A stretch of 64,000 nt of DNA. It comes from Choristoneura fumiferana. Taxonomy: Eukaryota; Arthropoda; Insecta; Lepidoptera; Tortricidae. The stretch spans positions 42,899,472-42,963,471 of the forward strand of contig NC_133472.1 in the NCBI RefSeq assembly GCF_025370935.1. The letters are read 5' to 3'. This document shows, one piece after another, positions 50,620 through 62,349 of this stretch. How positions within the stretch are numbered: position 1 is the stretch's first letter; each line of letters starts with the position of its first letter. The position numbers were made by a program, and so were the translations under genes. The notes under the pieces were generated by a model. That model had not been told where the DNA came from and ran no database searches. It worked only from the letters and a program-made list of their open reading frames with translations.

Positions 50620-51180
50620 ATGTTATATATAAGCAAGTTCTTATCACGCGGCGATCTTAATCGCGCTTAAACTCTCGTTTCAAGCACTTCCAACCGGAGT
50701 TGACTTAAGCTTATATTATACGCTACATTTTTTTGTTCCCTTCTTTTCGTGGCGGCGAGACCACGTAGGTAGGACTGCGCACGTTAACTGCGCACTCATG
50801 TCAACATTTGTTTAGTTACTAAATTTTGAAGGATTCGCATTAAATGTATTACACATCAATATAATTGGAATGTTAAGTCTATTTGCGGAGCTTATAAGTA
50901 TTATGATAACGTCTCGACATAGCGACTGTCGCTAAATTAACGCAAATTGTATGCTTGTCACCGCGCGAACTGAATTTCGTGGTACAAGGCAATCAGTTCT
51001 TGTCAAAACCGCAGTTAAGCGAGCGAACCGACGTGGCGGCCATATTGCTATTTCTTTATCAGTTCATTTAATTTATGAATAGTTGTTTTGTTGGATTGTC
51101 ATTCAATCTCTCTCTTCTCAGTGTTTGTCTTGCGCAGTGCCTTAGTGTTTAACTGTTATACTGTGTAAGTTTCTTTGAAA
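50620..51180. promoter_or_regulatory. Candidate promoter / 5' non-coding exon (plus strand)
   Basis: A transposon-free stretch. Near 51117 TCTTCTCAGTGTTTGTC resembles an arthropod initiator (TCAGT), and 45 bases on TATACTGTGTAAGTTTC offers a consensus donor at about 51165. No TATA box and no downstream coding exon were found, so this is only a possibility. Confidence 0.2.
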
Positions 51181-51186
51181 TAAATA

Positions 51187-51363
51187 AATCAGCCAAATAT
51201 GTGGTCTACCACCCTAAAGTTGATAATCATTTGCATGTCATAAAACAATAATGCCATTGAAATAATAAAATCAACTTGAAAGTTCGACTTTAGCAACATA
51301 TTCATTTGATTTTGATAGGAACTTGTTTGAAAATTGGTAGACCACTTATTTGGCTGATGGTAC
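51187..51363. mobile_element. GTACCATCAGCC MITE, reversed copy
   Basis: ATCAGCCAAATATGTGGTCT to TTATTTGGCTGATGGTAC, reverse of 42689-42863. Confidence 0.82.
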
Positions 51364-52082
51364 CAAGCCTTATTCGAGTCTTGTTTTCTATTTTTTACAG
51401 TTAAAAATAGTTAAAATTGTTGACCATCAATCAAAAAAACATTTCATCGTATGTAACAAGAGGAAAGGCCGCAAAGAGGGTATGCGTTATACTGTACCAC
51501 CTCCTGTGATAAGTGCTAGGTGAGCGTAGTAATTGAGCTTATTCGGCGTTTTCATTACCCTTAAGTGTATCTGGCTGATGATTGTCGATACGACGTGTTT
51601 GTTTAAGCATTTGGTGGTATCTCACAATAAGTTATGGTGTTTGTTAGTTGGTTCAATTGGAACTGTAAAAGTAAACTTTTACCCGACACGAGCCGCAGGC
51701 GAGGGTTGATAATTAAGTCGAGGGTAAAATAGGTCATCTGTACAAGTTACACATTCTTGATTAAACAGCAGCATTGTCAATAAATGTTTTTTTGCTAGCT
51801 TTTTATTATTCATGGATTGCTATTTCTAATCTTTTAACCTAGTATTTTCGCAGGAGCATTAGAATTAGAGTTGTCACTGCGCCACGCCGCTGATAGGTAA
51901 CAACTTGGATATTTAATCCTTGAACTGAGAAAGCGCCATCTGTTACTTTGTTACATCAAAAGCATAATTTCCATGTAGCGTATTTCACCTCGATCGTATA
52001 TTTCATTATAGCGATAACGTTGTGTCACAATCGTGCATTTTTTTTGTCGTTATTACTTTTAGTCTATTACTATTACTTTTTT

Positions 52083-52355
52083 GACGACCAGATGGCCTAG
52101 TGGTTAGAGAACCTGATTACGAAGCTTGAGGTCCCGGGATCGATTCCCGTGTCGGGGCAGATATTTGTATGAAAAATACAAATGTTTGTTCTCGGGTCTT
52201 GGGTGTTTAATATGTATTTAAGTATGTATCTATATCTTTATAATTATATTTATCCGTTGCTTAGTACCCATAACACAAGCTTTGCTAAGCTTACTTTTGG
52301 ACTTGGTTCAATTGGTGTGAATTGTCCCGTGATATTTATTTTATTTATTTATTAC
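52083..52355 (+). mobile_element. SINE family B, near full length
   Basis: Head CAGATGGCCTAGTGGTTAG, B box GGGATCGATTCC (one change), body and a TTTATT tail. Confidence 0.83.
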
Positions 52356-52705
52356 TAGCTTTTAACCGCGACTTCGTCCGCGTGGTATAGTAGGTAACTT
52401 TGGAAAGTATTTAATTTAGTTATTTAGGATACCTATTTTGCACTTTATTTCGTATTAAGTGCCTAAATGCCAAGTTTCATGGTTATATATTATCTTCGAC
52501 AGCGACGAACTTCCACCTTATAAACATTCATCCCCTATTTCAACCCCTTAAAGCCTCTTTTTCGCGATAAAAGATAGCCTATGTTCTTTCCCAAGGTCTA
52601 TTCTATCTTTGTATCAAATTTCATCAAAATCGGTTCAGCGGTTTAGGCGTGAAAGCGTAACAGACAGACAGACAGACAGAGTTACTTTCGCATTTATAAT
52701 ATTAT
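52355..52705 (-). mobile_element. Lep1-like Helitron, longer variant
   Basis: ACTAGCTTTTAACCGCGACT at one end and CGCATTTATAATATTATAG at the other, with an internal CGATAAAAGATAGCC segment absent from the shorter copies. Confidence 0.66.
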
Positions 52706-52762
52706 AGTATATATAGTATATATAGTATAATATATAGTATAATATAGTATATATAGTATGGA
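52695..52762. repeat. TATAG-rich simple repeat
   Basis: Repeats of TATAGTATA at the 5' end of the Helitron at 52355-52705. Confidence 0.85.
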
Positions 52763-52902
52763 AGTATGGATTATTTACTTTTAGTCGCATTTCACCTCGA
52801 TCGTGTTTACTGTATTTTAGTGCAAATATCAATTAACGTGTCAAATTAATTAGAGTCCCAAGCAAACATCGATTGCGGCGAAATGCGTCTAGGGTAAAAT
52901 AC

Positions 52903-53165
52903 TATCATCATCATCATCATCATCAGCCCGAAGACGTCCACTGCTGGACAAAGGCCTCCCCCTTAGAACGCCACAATGAACGATAACTCGCCACTTGCAT
53001 CCACCGGTTTCCCGCTACTCTCACGATGTCGTCAGTCCACCTGGTGGGAGGCCTGCCAACGCTTCGTCATCCGGTTCGTGGTCGCCACTCGAGGACTTTT
53101 CTCCCCCAACGGTTATCTGTTCTTCGAGCGATGTGGCCTGCCCATTGCCACTTCAATTTTCATAT
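52903..53165 (-). pseudogene. RTE-clade LINE, C-terminus fragment
   Basis: Reads QWAGHIARRTDNRWGRK, a TGA nonsense codon, then GRPPTRWTDDIVRVAG, GEAFVQQWTSSG, stop and GATGATGATG tail. Same end as 18880-19143. Confidence 0.87.
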
Positions 53166-53814
53166 TTTTCCAGCTATGTCAGTGACTTAAAATACTATAC
53201 GCGAATGATTCTATTGAAATTCTGTCAGTTTGAGGTGAAATGCGATTCCGTGAATCGCTACAACGAATTTATGCTTTTGAGGTAAAGAACTAACAAATGG
53301 AAATCGCATATCGCAATTTGATTGAAAATACTTTAAAAATACGGATATCTTATGTCTTCAAAGGTGGCGGTGCGCGCCGCGACAGAGACAAGCGACCGAG
53401 ACAGGAAACCGCAGGAGACTTGTATGTAGTAGTAATGTGTCCGTATAAACAAATTGACGTTCCAAATTCGAAAATTTACTTAAGCTCTATAATAATTCTG
53501 TGCACTACTACATACAACAAGTTATTTACTTAAGTTTTACACCTGGCTTGGCAATGCCCTTGTACGTGTGGTTCTTGTACATGTGTGTACGTACACCCAC
53601 GTGTTAGATTCACACGGTACTACGGAGTTTCTTAGAAATTACTAAAAGCCAATTATTTGACCTATTTGCAGGGACGTAATTATGGGATAGGTATAGGTGC
53701 CCTTAAACCATTCAATTTACATGAATGTGACGTTTTCAGTGTTTGTTTCTTTGGGCGATAGAAACCGAAATACGCAAGTGCGATGAAGAAGTAAAGTCAT
53801 CAACATAACGCGAA

Positions 53815-54045
53815 GATTGTGCAAGTTGAAGTGGCAATGGGCGGTCACATCGCTCGAAGAACAGATAACCATTGGGGGAGAAAGGGAAGACGAAGCGTTG
53901 GCAGGCCTCCCACTAGGTGGACTGACGACATCGCGGGAATTGTGGGCTACCGGTATATGTAAGTGGGGAGTTGTCGTTCACAATGGCGTTCTAAGGGGGA
54001 GGGCCTCTGTAGACAACAAACCGCAGACGTATTCCTGCTGATCCC
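53815..54045 (+). pseudogene. RTE-clade LINE fragment, opposite strand
   Basis: Matches the complement of 52903-53165 (AAGTGGCAATGGGCGG, GGCAGGCCTCCCAC, GGTGGACTGACGACATCG) with indels that break the frame. Confidence 0.8.
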
Positions 54046-54349
54046 GCTTCCTGAGTCATGATCAATCTTTGCTTAAACGCGTGTCATTATCTCCCCCCCC
54101 CTCAAATTTTTCGGGTAGTCGTGTAAAAATGGCGGCAATTCAAATCCGAAGGTGTAGATTATCTTACGTGGTAACTATAATGTATAGCTGAACTGTCAGA
54201 GATCAGATTTAGACTCCGTTCTCAAGGATCTTTTCAATTTAAAAAGTTGTGTATGTAAAATTATGTAAATTCTAAAGCGGACTTTGCAAATAGTGTTGCC
54301 AATAGTTCTATCGACAACAGAGGCCGTATTATCAAACGCTCAGGTCTTA

Positions 54350-54478
54350 TACCACGAAGCACAAAATTCGAACTTCGTATCTTGCCGTCCCGCTGACGCT
54401 AATATTATTTAATACGAGAGTGAGAGGGACGGTACGATACGAACCTCGATCTTCGAATTTTGTAGTGGCCCCCCAGGC
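54350..54478. mobile_element. CGAAGTTCG-family MITE, well preserved
   Basis: ACCACGAAGCACAAAATTCG and CGAATTTTGTAGTGGCC ends around GTCCCGCTGACGC. Confidence 0.72.
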
Positions 54479-54794
54479 GCGATCGCATTCACTCTCTTTT
54501 TCTACCCTTTACTACATCGTGTGACAGAAAGAAGTGGTGAAAGTGACTACGATTGCGTTAGATAATAAGGCTTCTGGTGAATACTAAAAATCGATGGATA
54601 AACAAAACAATAGTGATCGGTTTAGGATTTCCCTCATCTATCGACGCGGAATCTGTTTAATCCGACCAAAAAAGAAAGAAAATATTTATTCGTGACATGG
54701 TAAGAATGGATAAGAAAAAAAAAATATAAATAGTAATACATGTCTTGTGAACGGCGCTGGTCTTCCTTTGGGACCATCTGGTCATCATACAATA

Positions 54795-57683
54795 AAAAAA
54801 ATAGAGCTTCTCTATTGCAATGTCAATCTCAGATGGCCTGCATGAGATATACATTTGTATGTCGTCTGCGTATATATGTTATTTACAATGTTTGATACAA
54901 GTCTATGTCGGCAGAATGCAAGATAAACAGGATTGGTCCGAGGATCGATCCCTGTGGCACTCCTCTACCGAGTTGTACTTTGACAGAGACTTAAAAGGAA
55001 CCATCAGCAGGACACAGCTTTACATATTGACGTTTTTTGAGATAACTGTCGAACCATTTCAAAGCATTATGATCAAATCCACAGTAGCTCAACTTAGACA
55101 GCAACAAATCAATATTTAGACAATCAAATGCCCTGGAAAGAATAACAACAGTGTAAACCATCCCTTATCTTGAGAACACAAGATATTGGCGTTGTAACAT
55201 CAAGCAAACCAGTCACCGTACTCCGCCCCTTTCTAAATCCAGAATGCACATCCGGTAACACATTGTTGTTCTCAAGGTAATCGGTTAACTGCAAGCACAC
55301 AGTCTTCTCCATTTTTTTTCGACAAACAAGGTTAAATGCTGATAGGCCTTAGTTCGTTTAGCTCAGATGGGTGTGACGTTTTAGGGAGGGGAGAGGAGAG
55401 GACGCATAATTGCTAGTTTCCAGATGTCAGGGACAGTTGTGGTTGAATAGAGGCATTAATAACATCTTTTATTGTTTCAGTAGTGTATGGAAATGTCAAT
55501 TTTAACCCTTAAATTGGCAAGAGTAAAAAAATACAAAAACAAGTGATACAGTATCATACTTTGATTTAATACCGTCTTAGGGTCTACAGGAAAAAGAAAA
55601 AAAAAACCAGCATTATTGGTTTTTCAGAAAATCTATGTACATCACCATGCACGTTGCCAATTCTATAAGAACAAAGTAACATTATTTTGTGTACACGCTG
55701 GTTACCGCTGCCAATGAGGCAGTAAACTTTTATATAAAAAAAAACCTAAATTATTTAAAAAAAAACATCATTTATACTTGGTTTTGGTATATTTGGTATT
55801 GGTATTTTAACTAAATGTAAACAAAACACCGTCAATTGGTGTCTTAAATATTGAAATTTCCCCATTAAACTATCTAAACATACTATCTGTATTGAAATAC
55901 ACTAGTCTAGTTAGTATTACAATGATAGACAAGTAAAATGTTTAAATCCTTGAATGTGACAAATCTAGCAACTGAAGTTTGTTTACATTTACTTAAATAC
56001 TCGTACCTATCCAAATCAAATATAGTGTGGAACTGTCGAAAGCAATTTCGTGTTTTCCAACAGCGAAAAAAGGGGCATATATGAGTTGCTCTGAAGATGA
56101 GCTCTGGTTGAGTTCGAAACGCGCTCAAGTGTAGATGGCGTGGCTATGGATTGCATAGAGTTTAATGTGGGCAAAGCATCATATTAACTGTGGATGGCCA
56201 GGGCAGAAATTTTTCTCTAATGGGTGAAAGAAGCATCGTGCATGCTTTCAGAATTCAATCGGTTTTGGATATACATACATATATATTTATCAACCTCATG
56301 CTCATCCAATAAGCAAAATAGCAAATTCAAACGTTCCAAAGAAGAGTTTAGAGAAGGTGCATCAGAGCTATCATCAGAATCGAATTGTGTCGGTGCGTGC
56401 GGTTTAATTTCCTCGTCCGGATTAGAGCCACAATCATAACATGCATTTTCTACGGGAATTAAAGCTAAAATCTTATGCGGTCGACTTTATGTTAAGCACT
56501 GCAGACAAAGAAAGAAAAGCATACTGTTTAAAAAGATTTAAAATAAACAAGGGGACGTAAAATCGTTAATTTGAAATCAAAAAAATGTACAGGGAACTTG
56601 GTAATGTACACCGTGGTTACCGAAGTTAATTCACCTTGTAGTTGGCAACGTACATGGTGGTTACCTTAGTTGAATGTAAGTACTTCTTCACAAACTTGGC
56701 GACGGTAACCGTGGTGTACGTTCTAATTTAACAGTGATTATCGTTGTTATGATGCTGAATGTACACAAAAGAACCAATTGTTCGTATACTTTAGCCTTTT
56801 CTCATAAAACACAAAACATAATAAGCATAACTTGCATAGAAAAAAGTTGAAATTTTTTAATAAAACTTTCCCTAGGTACTAGAATGCGACGCCGCGTTGA
56901 ACTTATTTTTGACACTGACGTTAATTTGAAATTATTGACAAGTCACATATTTTTTCAACCATTCATCATAAAATTATTTAGTGGTTTTTAGTCATAAAAG
57001 TTTCAAAAAATATATATATTCATGATAGGATTTTTTATTTACTAACGTACACGGTGATGCACAGTGCCAATTTAAGGGTTAACACCTTCAGCATTTGATT
57101 TGAGATTTTTTATATTTTATCTGTAGTGACTGGTTCCAAATGAGAAATTGCATCACTATACCTTCGAAATTATCGTAACTTTAGAGGTGGATGGTAAATA
57201 TACAAATGCCTATTTAATAGCATTGGGATCATTGAAAATAGTAAGTAATTCTGTATCATTTTTAGGCAATATGGTAGATCTAAGGTATTTCCATAACAGT
57301 TTTGGTTGATGTAAGTTATTATTTAAGTATATTATCTTTAAAAAAGCTGTTTTTTTTTCATAAAACAGTGCCCTGCTGCTGGTTGATTTCAAGTACTTAT
57401 AGTACTGTGTTTTACTGTTTAACTTAATCCTCCTGTATTCTGCCGCGGCTTTATCACGCAAACTCATCATGTGCTTAACAGTGTCTGTAATCTGTGTGCG
57501 AGCCCTAATTACCGATGACTTAACAGGGGCATTGACGTCAAACAACTTAACAATTTGTTGGTTCAATGTGCTGACCATGTCATTCACATTACTGGAGAAC
57601 TCCACCCATTCTACTTGTTGCAAATCATCATCAAAATTATCCAACTGCATATCCTTCAATGGTCTAAATCGCTTTATGTCCAC
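54795..57683 (-). pseudogene. Jockey/CR1-group LINE ORF2 remnant, split by a piggyBac-type insertion
   Basis: Minus strand. 57683-57210 reads the post-endonuclease linker (DIKRFRPLKDMQLDNFDDDL, LWKYLRSTILPKN). After the insertion 55506-57078 it resumes with TETIKDVINASIQP, LRPIS, GFRKGRSTVTGLLDVT, GRGVPQGSILGPILF and the YADDIQMY catalytic motif of reverse transcriptase near 54850-54875. Several stops and frameshifts (for example just before YADD) show it is dead. It ends abruptly near 54795. Confidence 0.87.
55506..57078. mobile_element. piggyBac-type element, 1573 bp, inside the LINE
   Basis: Flanked by TTAA at 55502-55505 and 57079-57082, with 14-bp perfect inverted ends CCCTTAAATTGGCA, the layout of the piggyBac superfamily. 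The inside repeats a GTACACCRTGGTTACC-like word near both ends. No transposase is recognised. A minus-strand stretch near 56230-56440 reads an acidic segment (YDCGSNPDEEIKPHAPTQFD) which could be a transposase N-terminus remnant; that is a guess. Confidence 0.85.
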
Positions 57684-57689
57684 GCAACA

Positions 57690-58860
57690 AGCGCGAAAAA
57701 GTCGTCTTCCCGTCGGTAAACATCAAACGGCCGCGCCGATCGACGTCTTTTTCGCTCTTATTGCCTGGACATAAGAGTTTTTTGATCAGCTAAACCCTAT
57801 TCCGTCTCGATAGTTTTGGGGAGACCCTTAGAGTCTACTTGGGTACTGGTAAAATCCCCTGACTATAGTTAGATGGCGTGGCGTTCAAGTATAGCGTAAC
57901 GCAATTTTTGAAGGTTTAGAACTTTTTTGAAGATTCTTCAATAGGCGTCCAGTCCACCCGCTCCGTGCAAACCGGGTCAGCTAGCGTATGCCCTTACTGC
58001 AAGAAGGCACCTGTCGTATGCCAAGTAAAAAAAAACTGAATTCTAGTCTCGGTTGGCCCAAATAAAAATAGATACATAGAAATAGAAAGACCTAGCCTTT
58101 AGTTTGATACGACGTTAAGGCATACAAAAGATAAACCGACAATAACGAAACATGGTGAAAAGCAGCTAATTGAATAACTACGAAAATGTTGACAAAAAAC
58201 AAATACTATTATTATACAGGTTATTATTTTATTAGAGTGTATTAGTTATTGCATAGTTAAAGGGCTAATTTTTATTTTGTTGTCGCTTTTTTTTTTCATT
58301 TTGGGTGCCTCGTTTTATACTTAATTTCATTTTCATTTTCAATTTAGTTACGAAATTTCCATACATTTTGTGTAACTCAATGAAAAAATTTGTAGGACAT
58401 ATTATCTAGTGTGAAATTGGGCTTACCATAGTCAGAATAAGCAACTTTACCAATTCACCAAATTGCATTGAAATTGAGAAAAGAAAGATATCGACAAAGA
58501 AAATAAAAATGGGCCCTATATAAGGGGTCTTTTTAGGGTAAATACTGAGATATAGTAATGGTTATCCTTGTGCTATCGATATAGTAGCTGGAAAATTACC
58601 GATACTACTCTAACACTGTTCGCAAACGACGGATCAAATGTAAAAAAATACAACCGGTTTTTTATTAAAATACATATAAGGAAAACAGTAATTTTATGCA
58701 CTGCCAATCGTTAAGGGGGTATTACCTTCTTTATTAACTTCAAAATACCTGTCGGTATCGGTGTCGGTATGAGTGGGTGTATTCAAACCCTTTCATTTAT
58801 TTTAATATAATTTTAAGTCTTTATTAAGCCTTTTACTTAAGTGTTTAAAACTTAACCTCC
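57690..58860. other. Region without recognised features
   Basis: AT-rich sequence between the two LINE remnants; no ORF or repeat family was recognised. Confidence 0.45.
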
Positions 58861-58863
58861 TAA

Positions 58864-59943
58864 GTATGTATGTATGTATGTAAATACTTTATTGTACATA
58901 AACACAAAAAAAAATGCAAAAAGAAAACAACAAAACAAAAGAGAACAAAGGCGAACTTATATAAGGGATATTTTCAAGCTCTTAACAGGTAAGAAAAACT
59001 TAAAGATTGGCGAACAGTAATTTATGCACAGTGAGAAGAAAGGAATAGGTCTATAACATTTAAATAAATACACTTAATAAACAACAAATTACCTAATTCC
59101 ACAGTTATTCAATCTATCCCTGAGCGAGGCCCAGACGAGGACTCCCTAATGAGCAAAGACAACTCGTTCCACAGCTTCACGGAATGGATGCTGAAAGATT
59201 TAGCATAACGCGCATTGTTCAGCGGGAAGGCAACTGTGAGTCTGGAGCTGGACCGCAAGCGGTGCCCGCTTCCAGCGGCCAAGTAGCTAAACCTTTCAGA
59301 TAAGTACGAGGGAGAGGAAGGATTAAACCAGTGATTCCCAAAGTGGTCCAGGTGGACCCCCAGGGGTCCACGGGAGACTTGCTGGGGGTCTACGTAGGCG
59401 TGAACAAAAAATGGGGGTCCATAAGATGTTAATGGGGGTCCACGAAAATTTATCTGCTTTTGATAGTTTTTATAAGGGCCTACCTACATTGTTTTAAGTA
59501 CCTAACTAAGCAGATAATATTTTAATAAGGCAAGCGACTGTTACTTGTCCAAACTTGCGTATTCGATATTACGTAAAATTTCGTGTACATGTACAGACTT
59601 GCAAAGCGCTATCCGCCCGACAATGCTTAATGCTTGTTCAGACACAGCGACACAATTTTTATTTTTTGGCGACTTTAAGAATGTGGTAGAAATGTACCAG
59701 CAGGGGGTCTACCGAAATCAGTAAAATTTTGAAAGTGGTCCACGAGAAAAATAAGTTTGGGAACTACTGGATTAAACAATACATTAAAAAGGAGACACAG
59801 GATGTGAATGTCTCTCCGCCGTCTAATCGGCAGCCAGCGAAGCTGCTCGCGAAAGTGGGAGACATGGTCGTATTTTGGCAGGCCAAACACATACTGAACG
59901 CGCACATTTTGCAGTCGTTAAGTAGTATTATATTAAGAATATA
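58864..59943 (-). pseudogene. Jockey/CR1-group LINE C-terminus and 3' end, split by a hAT element
   Basis: Minus strand: RLQNVRVQYVFGLPKYDHV, LRWLPIRRRRDIHILCLLFN, then after removing 59329-59769, SYLSERFSYLAAGSGHRLRS, FPLNNARYAKSFSI and KLWNELSLLIRES. These are the usual closing motifs of this LINE group. A 3' tail with AATAAAG and TACATACATACATACT ends at about 58864. The two exposed halves read through in one frame. Confidence 0.88.
59329..59769. mobile_element. hAT-type element, 441 bp, in LINE coding sequence
   Basis: Ends CAGTGATTCCCAAAGTGGTC and the complement of TTTGGGAACTACTG; perfect 8-bp duplication GATTAAAC at 59321-59328 and 59770-59777. Internal GGGGGTCCA/GGTCCACG words repeat. 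No transposase ORF. Confidence 0.95.
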
Positions 59944-60258
59944 GTAATTTAAAAATCATCCATTTATACTTTACTACATAAAAATTGCCAACTCCTTTAT
60001 TCTTAACAACTCCGCTTTCCAGGTTCTCTTTTACAAAAAAAAAAAAAACGTTTCAACACTTTCACTGCAGGGGGCAAGGTCGTTAGTTGTGAAAGTGTTA
60101 ATTTGGACCGCCCTAGTTGAGCAACGGGTCAACGCACGCCTATTTGTTAAACAGGAAACAGGAGTTAACAATTAGACGAGTTGGCGCTGGTGTTGCCAGC
60201 CGAGGTGCCTTGGCAGGATCTATCAATTTACACTGTAAGCGAACACCGAGCGTTTAGC

Positions 60259-60684
60259 AATGAGGGCTGTCACGTATGAATTTGCGTGTGTAGCGTGAGG
60301 TCTCCGAAATGTCAAATCTCATAGTTTTTGGGTGAGCTACGCGGGTTTATTTATAATTAGAATAGTTTTGTGAATATTTTGCAATATCTGAAACTAATTT
60401 TGGCAAATATGCGTTCCGGGGCAATGAATGTCTGTGTTTTGAGACAGTTTTGTCTTTCGGAAACCTTTGTCCTCCCTTTTTTCCGAACAAAACGGGGACT
60501 ATGCAACACTGTGGCATGCTCGATATTTTTATTATTTTTATGGTACGGTTTTAAGGTGTATTAAATATGATTTTAATCTAAACTTTGTTTTCACGCCCGT
60601 AATAATAGACTTTGAAAGCCATACTTAAAAACCTCACGCAACAGTGCGCCATCTAGTGAGACAAAAAACGATAGCCCTCATTGA
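60259..60684. mobile_element. ATGAGGGCTATCG-family element, copy 4
   Basis: Full-length copy whose left end has mutated (GGGCTGTCACG); the right end is intact. Confidence 0.83.
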
Positions 60685-60689
60685 GTCGC

Positions 60690-61740
60690 GAGGGGCTGTG
60701 TTTTAAAACGCGTCATTTGTAAACTTACCGCAGGAACTTAGGAACCTCAAGAGGTTTAAATAAAAAAAAAACTCACATTTTTGACAAAGAAATTTAGGGT
60801 TAAAACTTTTCCTAATACTTCAGTGATACCTCTATATTGTAATTGACGTGCCTAAATTTTAATAGATCTCAGTTTTACCAACTTTTAGTGCAACTAAGCG
60901 CTAACAGAACTGTCAAATGACAAGAGTTCCGGAAATAACTGTTGACGATTTAAATAAAAGACACGGGTAGACTACGAATAAATAATAAGTCAGGAATCGT
61001 AACTGCGTTGGAAAAATGGCCTTGCGTGCCCTAGCAGGCGGGGCTTAAGAACCGTGTTCTGCGCGTCATTTTTCGCGCATCTGACATTGTATCGCGCGCA
61101 AACCAATCTCTTCTTTGTCTCTGAATTTTAACCAATCAACAAGCACGAGCGCGTCTATTTGCAACCTCGAAAATGAGTCGTACTTCAATAATAAGTCGTT
61201 TTGGTTTGAAGTATGGCCACTTTTTGTGTGGTATTTGTTCTGAGTCACGCTTTCTGACTTATTATTTATTTGTAGCGGGTAGATGGTTTTGAGCTTATAA
61301 TATTAAGGGAATCAACAAATACAATGATGACGCAAACAATTTGACAGAACAACTGACTTCTATTTCTATACATTACCTTTCAGACGGATTGCATTGGATT
61401 TCAATTAAAAATTCAAAAAAAAAACATAAATAACAATGAGACTTTATTCCAAACAGTCCTAATACTCTTTTGCTAAAGTAGTCGAAGCCATTTGTTAAAA
61501 AACCCTAACTTTGAATTCGCTTAAGTTTTTAAATATTTTTTGTAAGCCGGTTTTCGACCCACTTATCTGGCAACACTGGATAGCGCGCGGTTTGACTGAC
61601 TCATAACATAACATACAATGCGCAGCTCGGACGATGAATGATCAACTTTTCTAACTAATACAATGACTGTATACAGCTTTGTTACTTATATATTGGGTAG
61701 TCGACTCGACACTAATCAATTGACAGTTTTTGTAAGCTTA
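60690..61740. other. Region without recognised features
   Basis: No coding exon or known repeat is seen; the plus-strand donor-like ACTTACCG at 60724 has no convincing exon on either side. Confidence 0.4.
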
Positions 61741-61746
61741 GATTAC

Positions 61747-61903
61747 AGCCTGCGAAGCAATTCAATGGTGGGTGTGAAGTTCCCAATGCGCACCGGGCCC
61801 GCGTGAGAACTACGGTCCAAGCCCTCTCATTCTGGGAGGAGGCCTGTACCCAGCAGTGGGACGTGTATAGGCTGGGGACGGGACGATGATGATGATTATA
61901 GCT
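61747..61903 (+). mobile_element. SINE family A, 3' half
   Basis: Starts within the body (CTGCGAAGCAATTCAATGG) and ends GGGACGATGATGATGAT. Confidence 0.82.
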
Positions 61904-62032
61904 AGCTTCCCGAATGGAGAATCAATGTATTGTAAATTATAATATGGTATTTGACAACTCCTGATTTGCCATATCTTAATATTATTATGAAAATATAGAT
62001 ATACAGATAGTGTTTAGCGACGAGAAAATTTA

Positions 62033-62345
62033 AATCGGTTGAAAATTGGATTTATAGTGATTTTTTGAAAAATCTATATACCTGTCTCTTTCTCAAACGC
62101 TTTTCTCTATGCAGCAAGTATGTATGGCGGTACTGGCGTGTGACGTCACATGCCAGTATGGCGGTACTGGCGTGTGACGTCACATGCCAGTATGTCTTTC
62201 TCTGTCTAATCTAGAATTTTAAACCTTTATAACTTTGTTATTTGTAAAGGTAGATTAAAAATTGTTTTTTCTATTCGATAACAGGCATTGTGTAGTTTTA
62301 ATTTATAAACATATACAAAATAGTCAAATACCGTATTGTTATCCA
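62033..62345. repeat. Dispersed repeat, copy 2, with 34-bp internal duplication
   Basis: Same as 24418-24687, but a TATGGCGGTACTGGCGTGTG-containing 34-bp segment is repeated twice (62123-62190). Confidence 0.83.
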
Positions 62346-62349
62346 TTTA

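Noticed and set aside
60370..60564. Small conserved ORF in the ATGAGGGCTATCG family
   Set aside because: It is seen in some copies (3813, 60370) but shortened or broken in others (8552, 63086), so it is not under visible coding constraint.
60700..60800. Signal-peptide exon of the receptor gene ending at ACTTACCG
   Set aside because: The minus-strand frame in the required phase has no start codon before the putative donor and no conserved leader.
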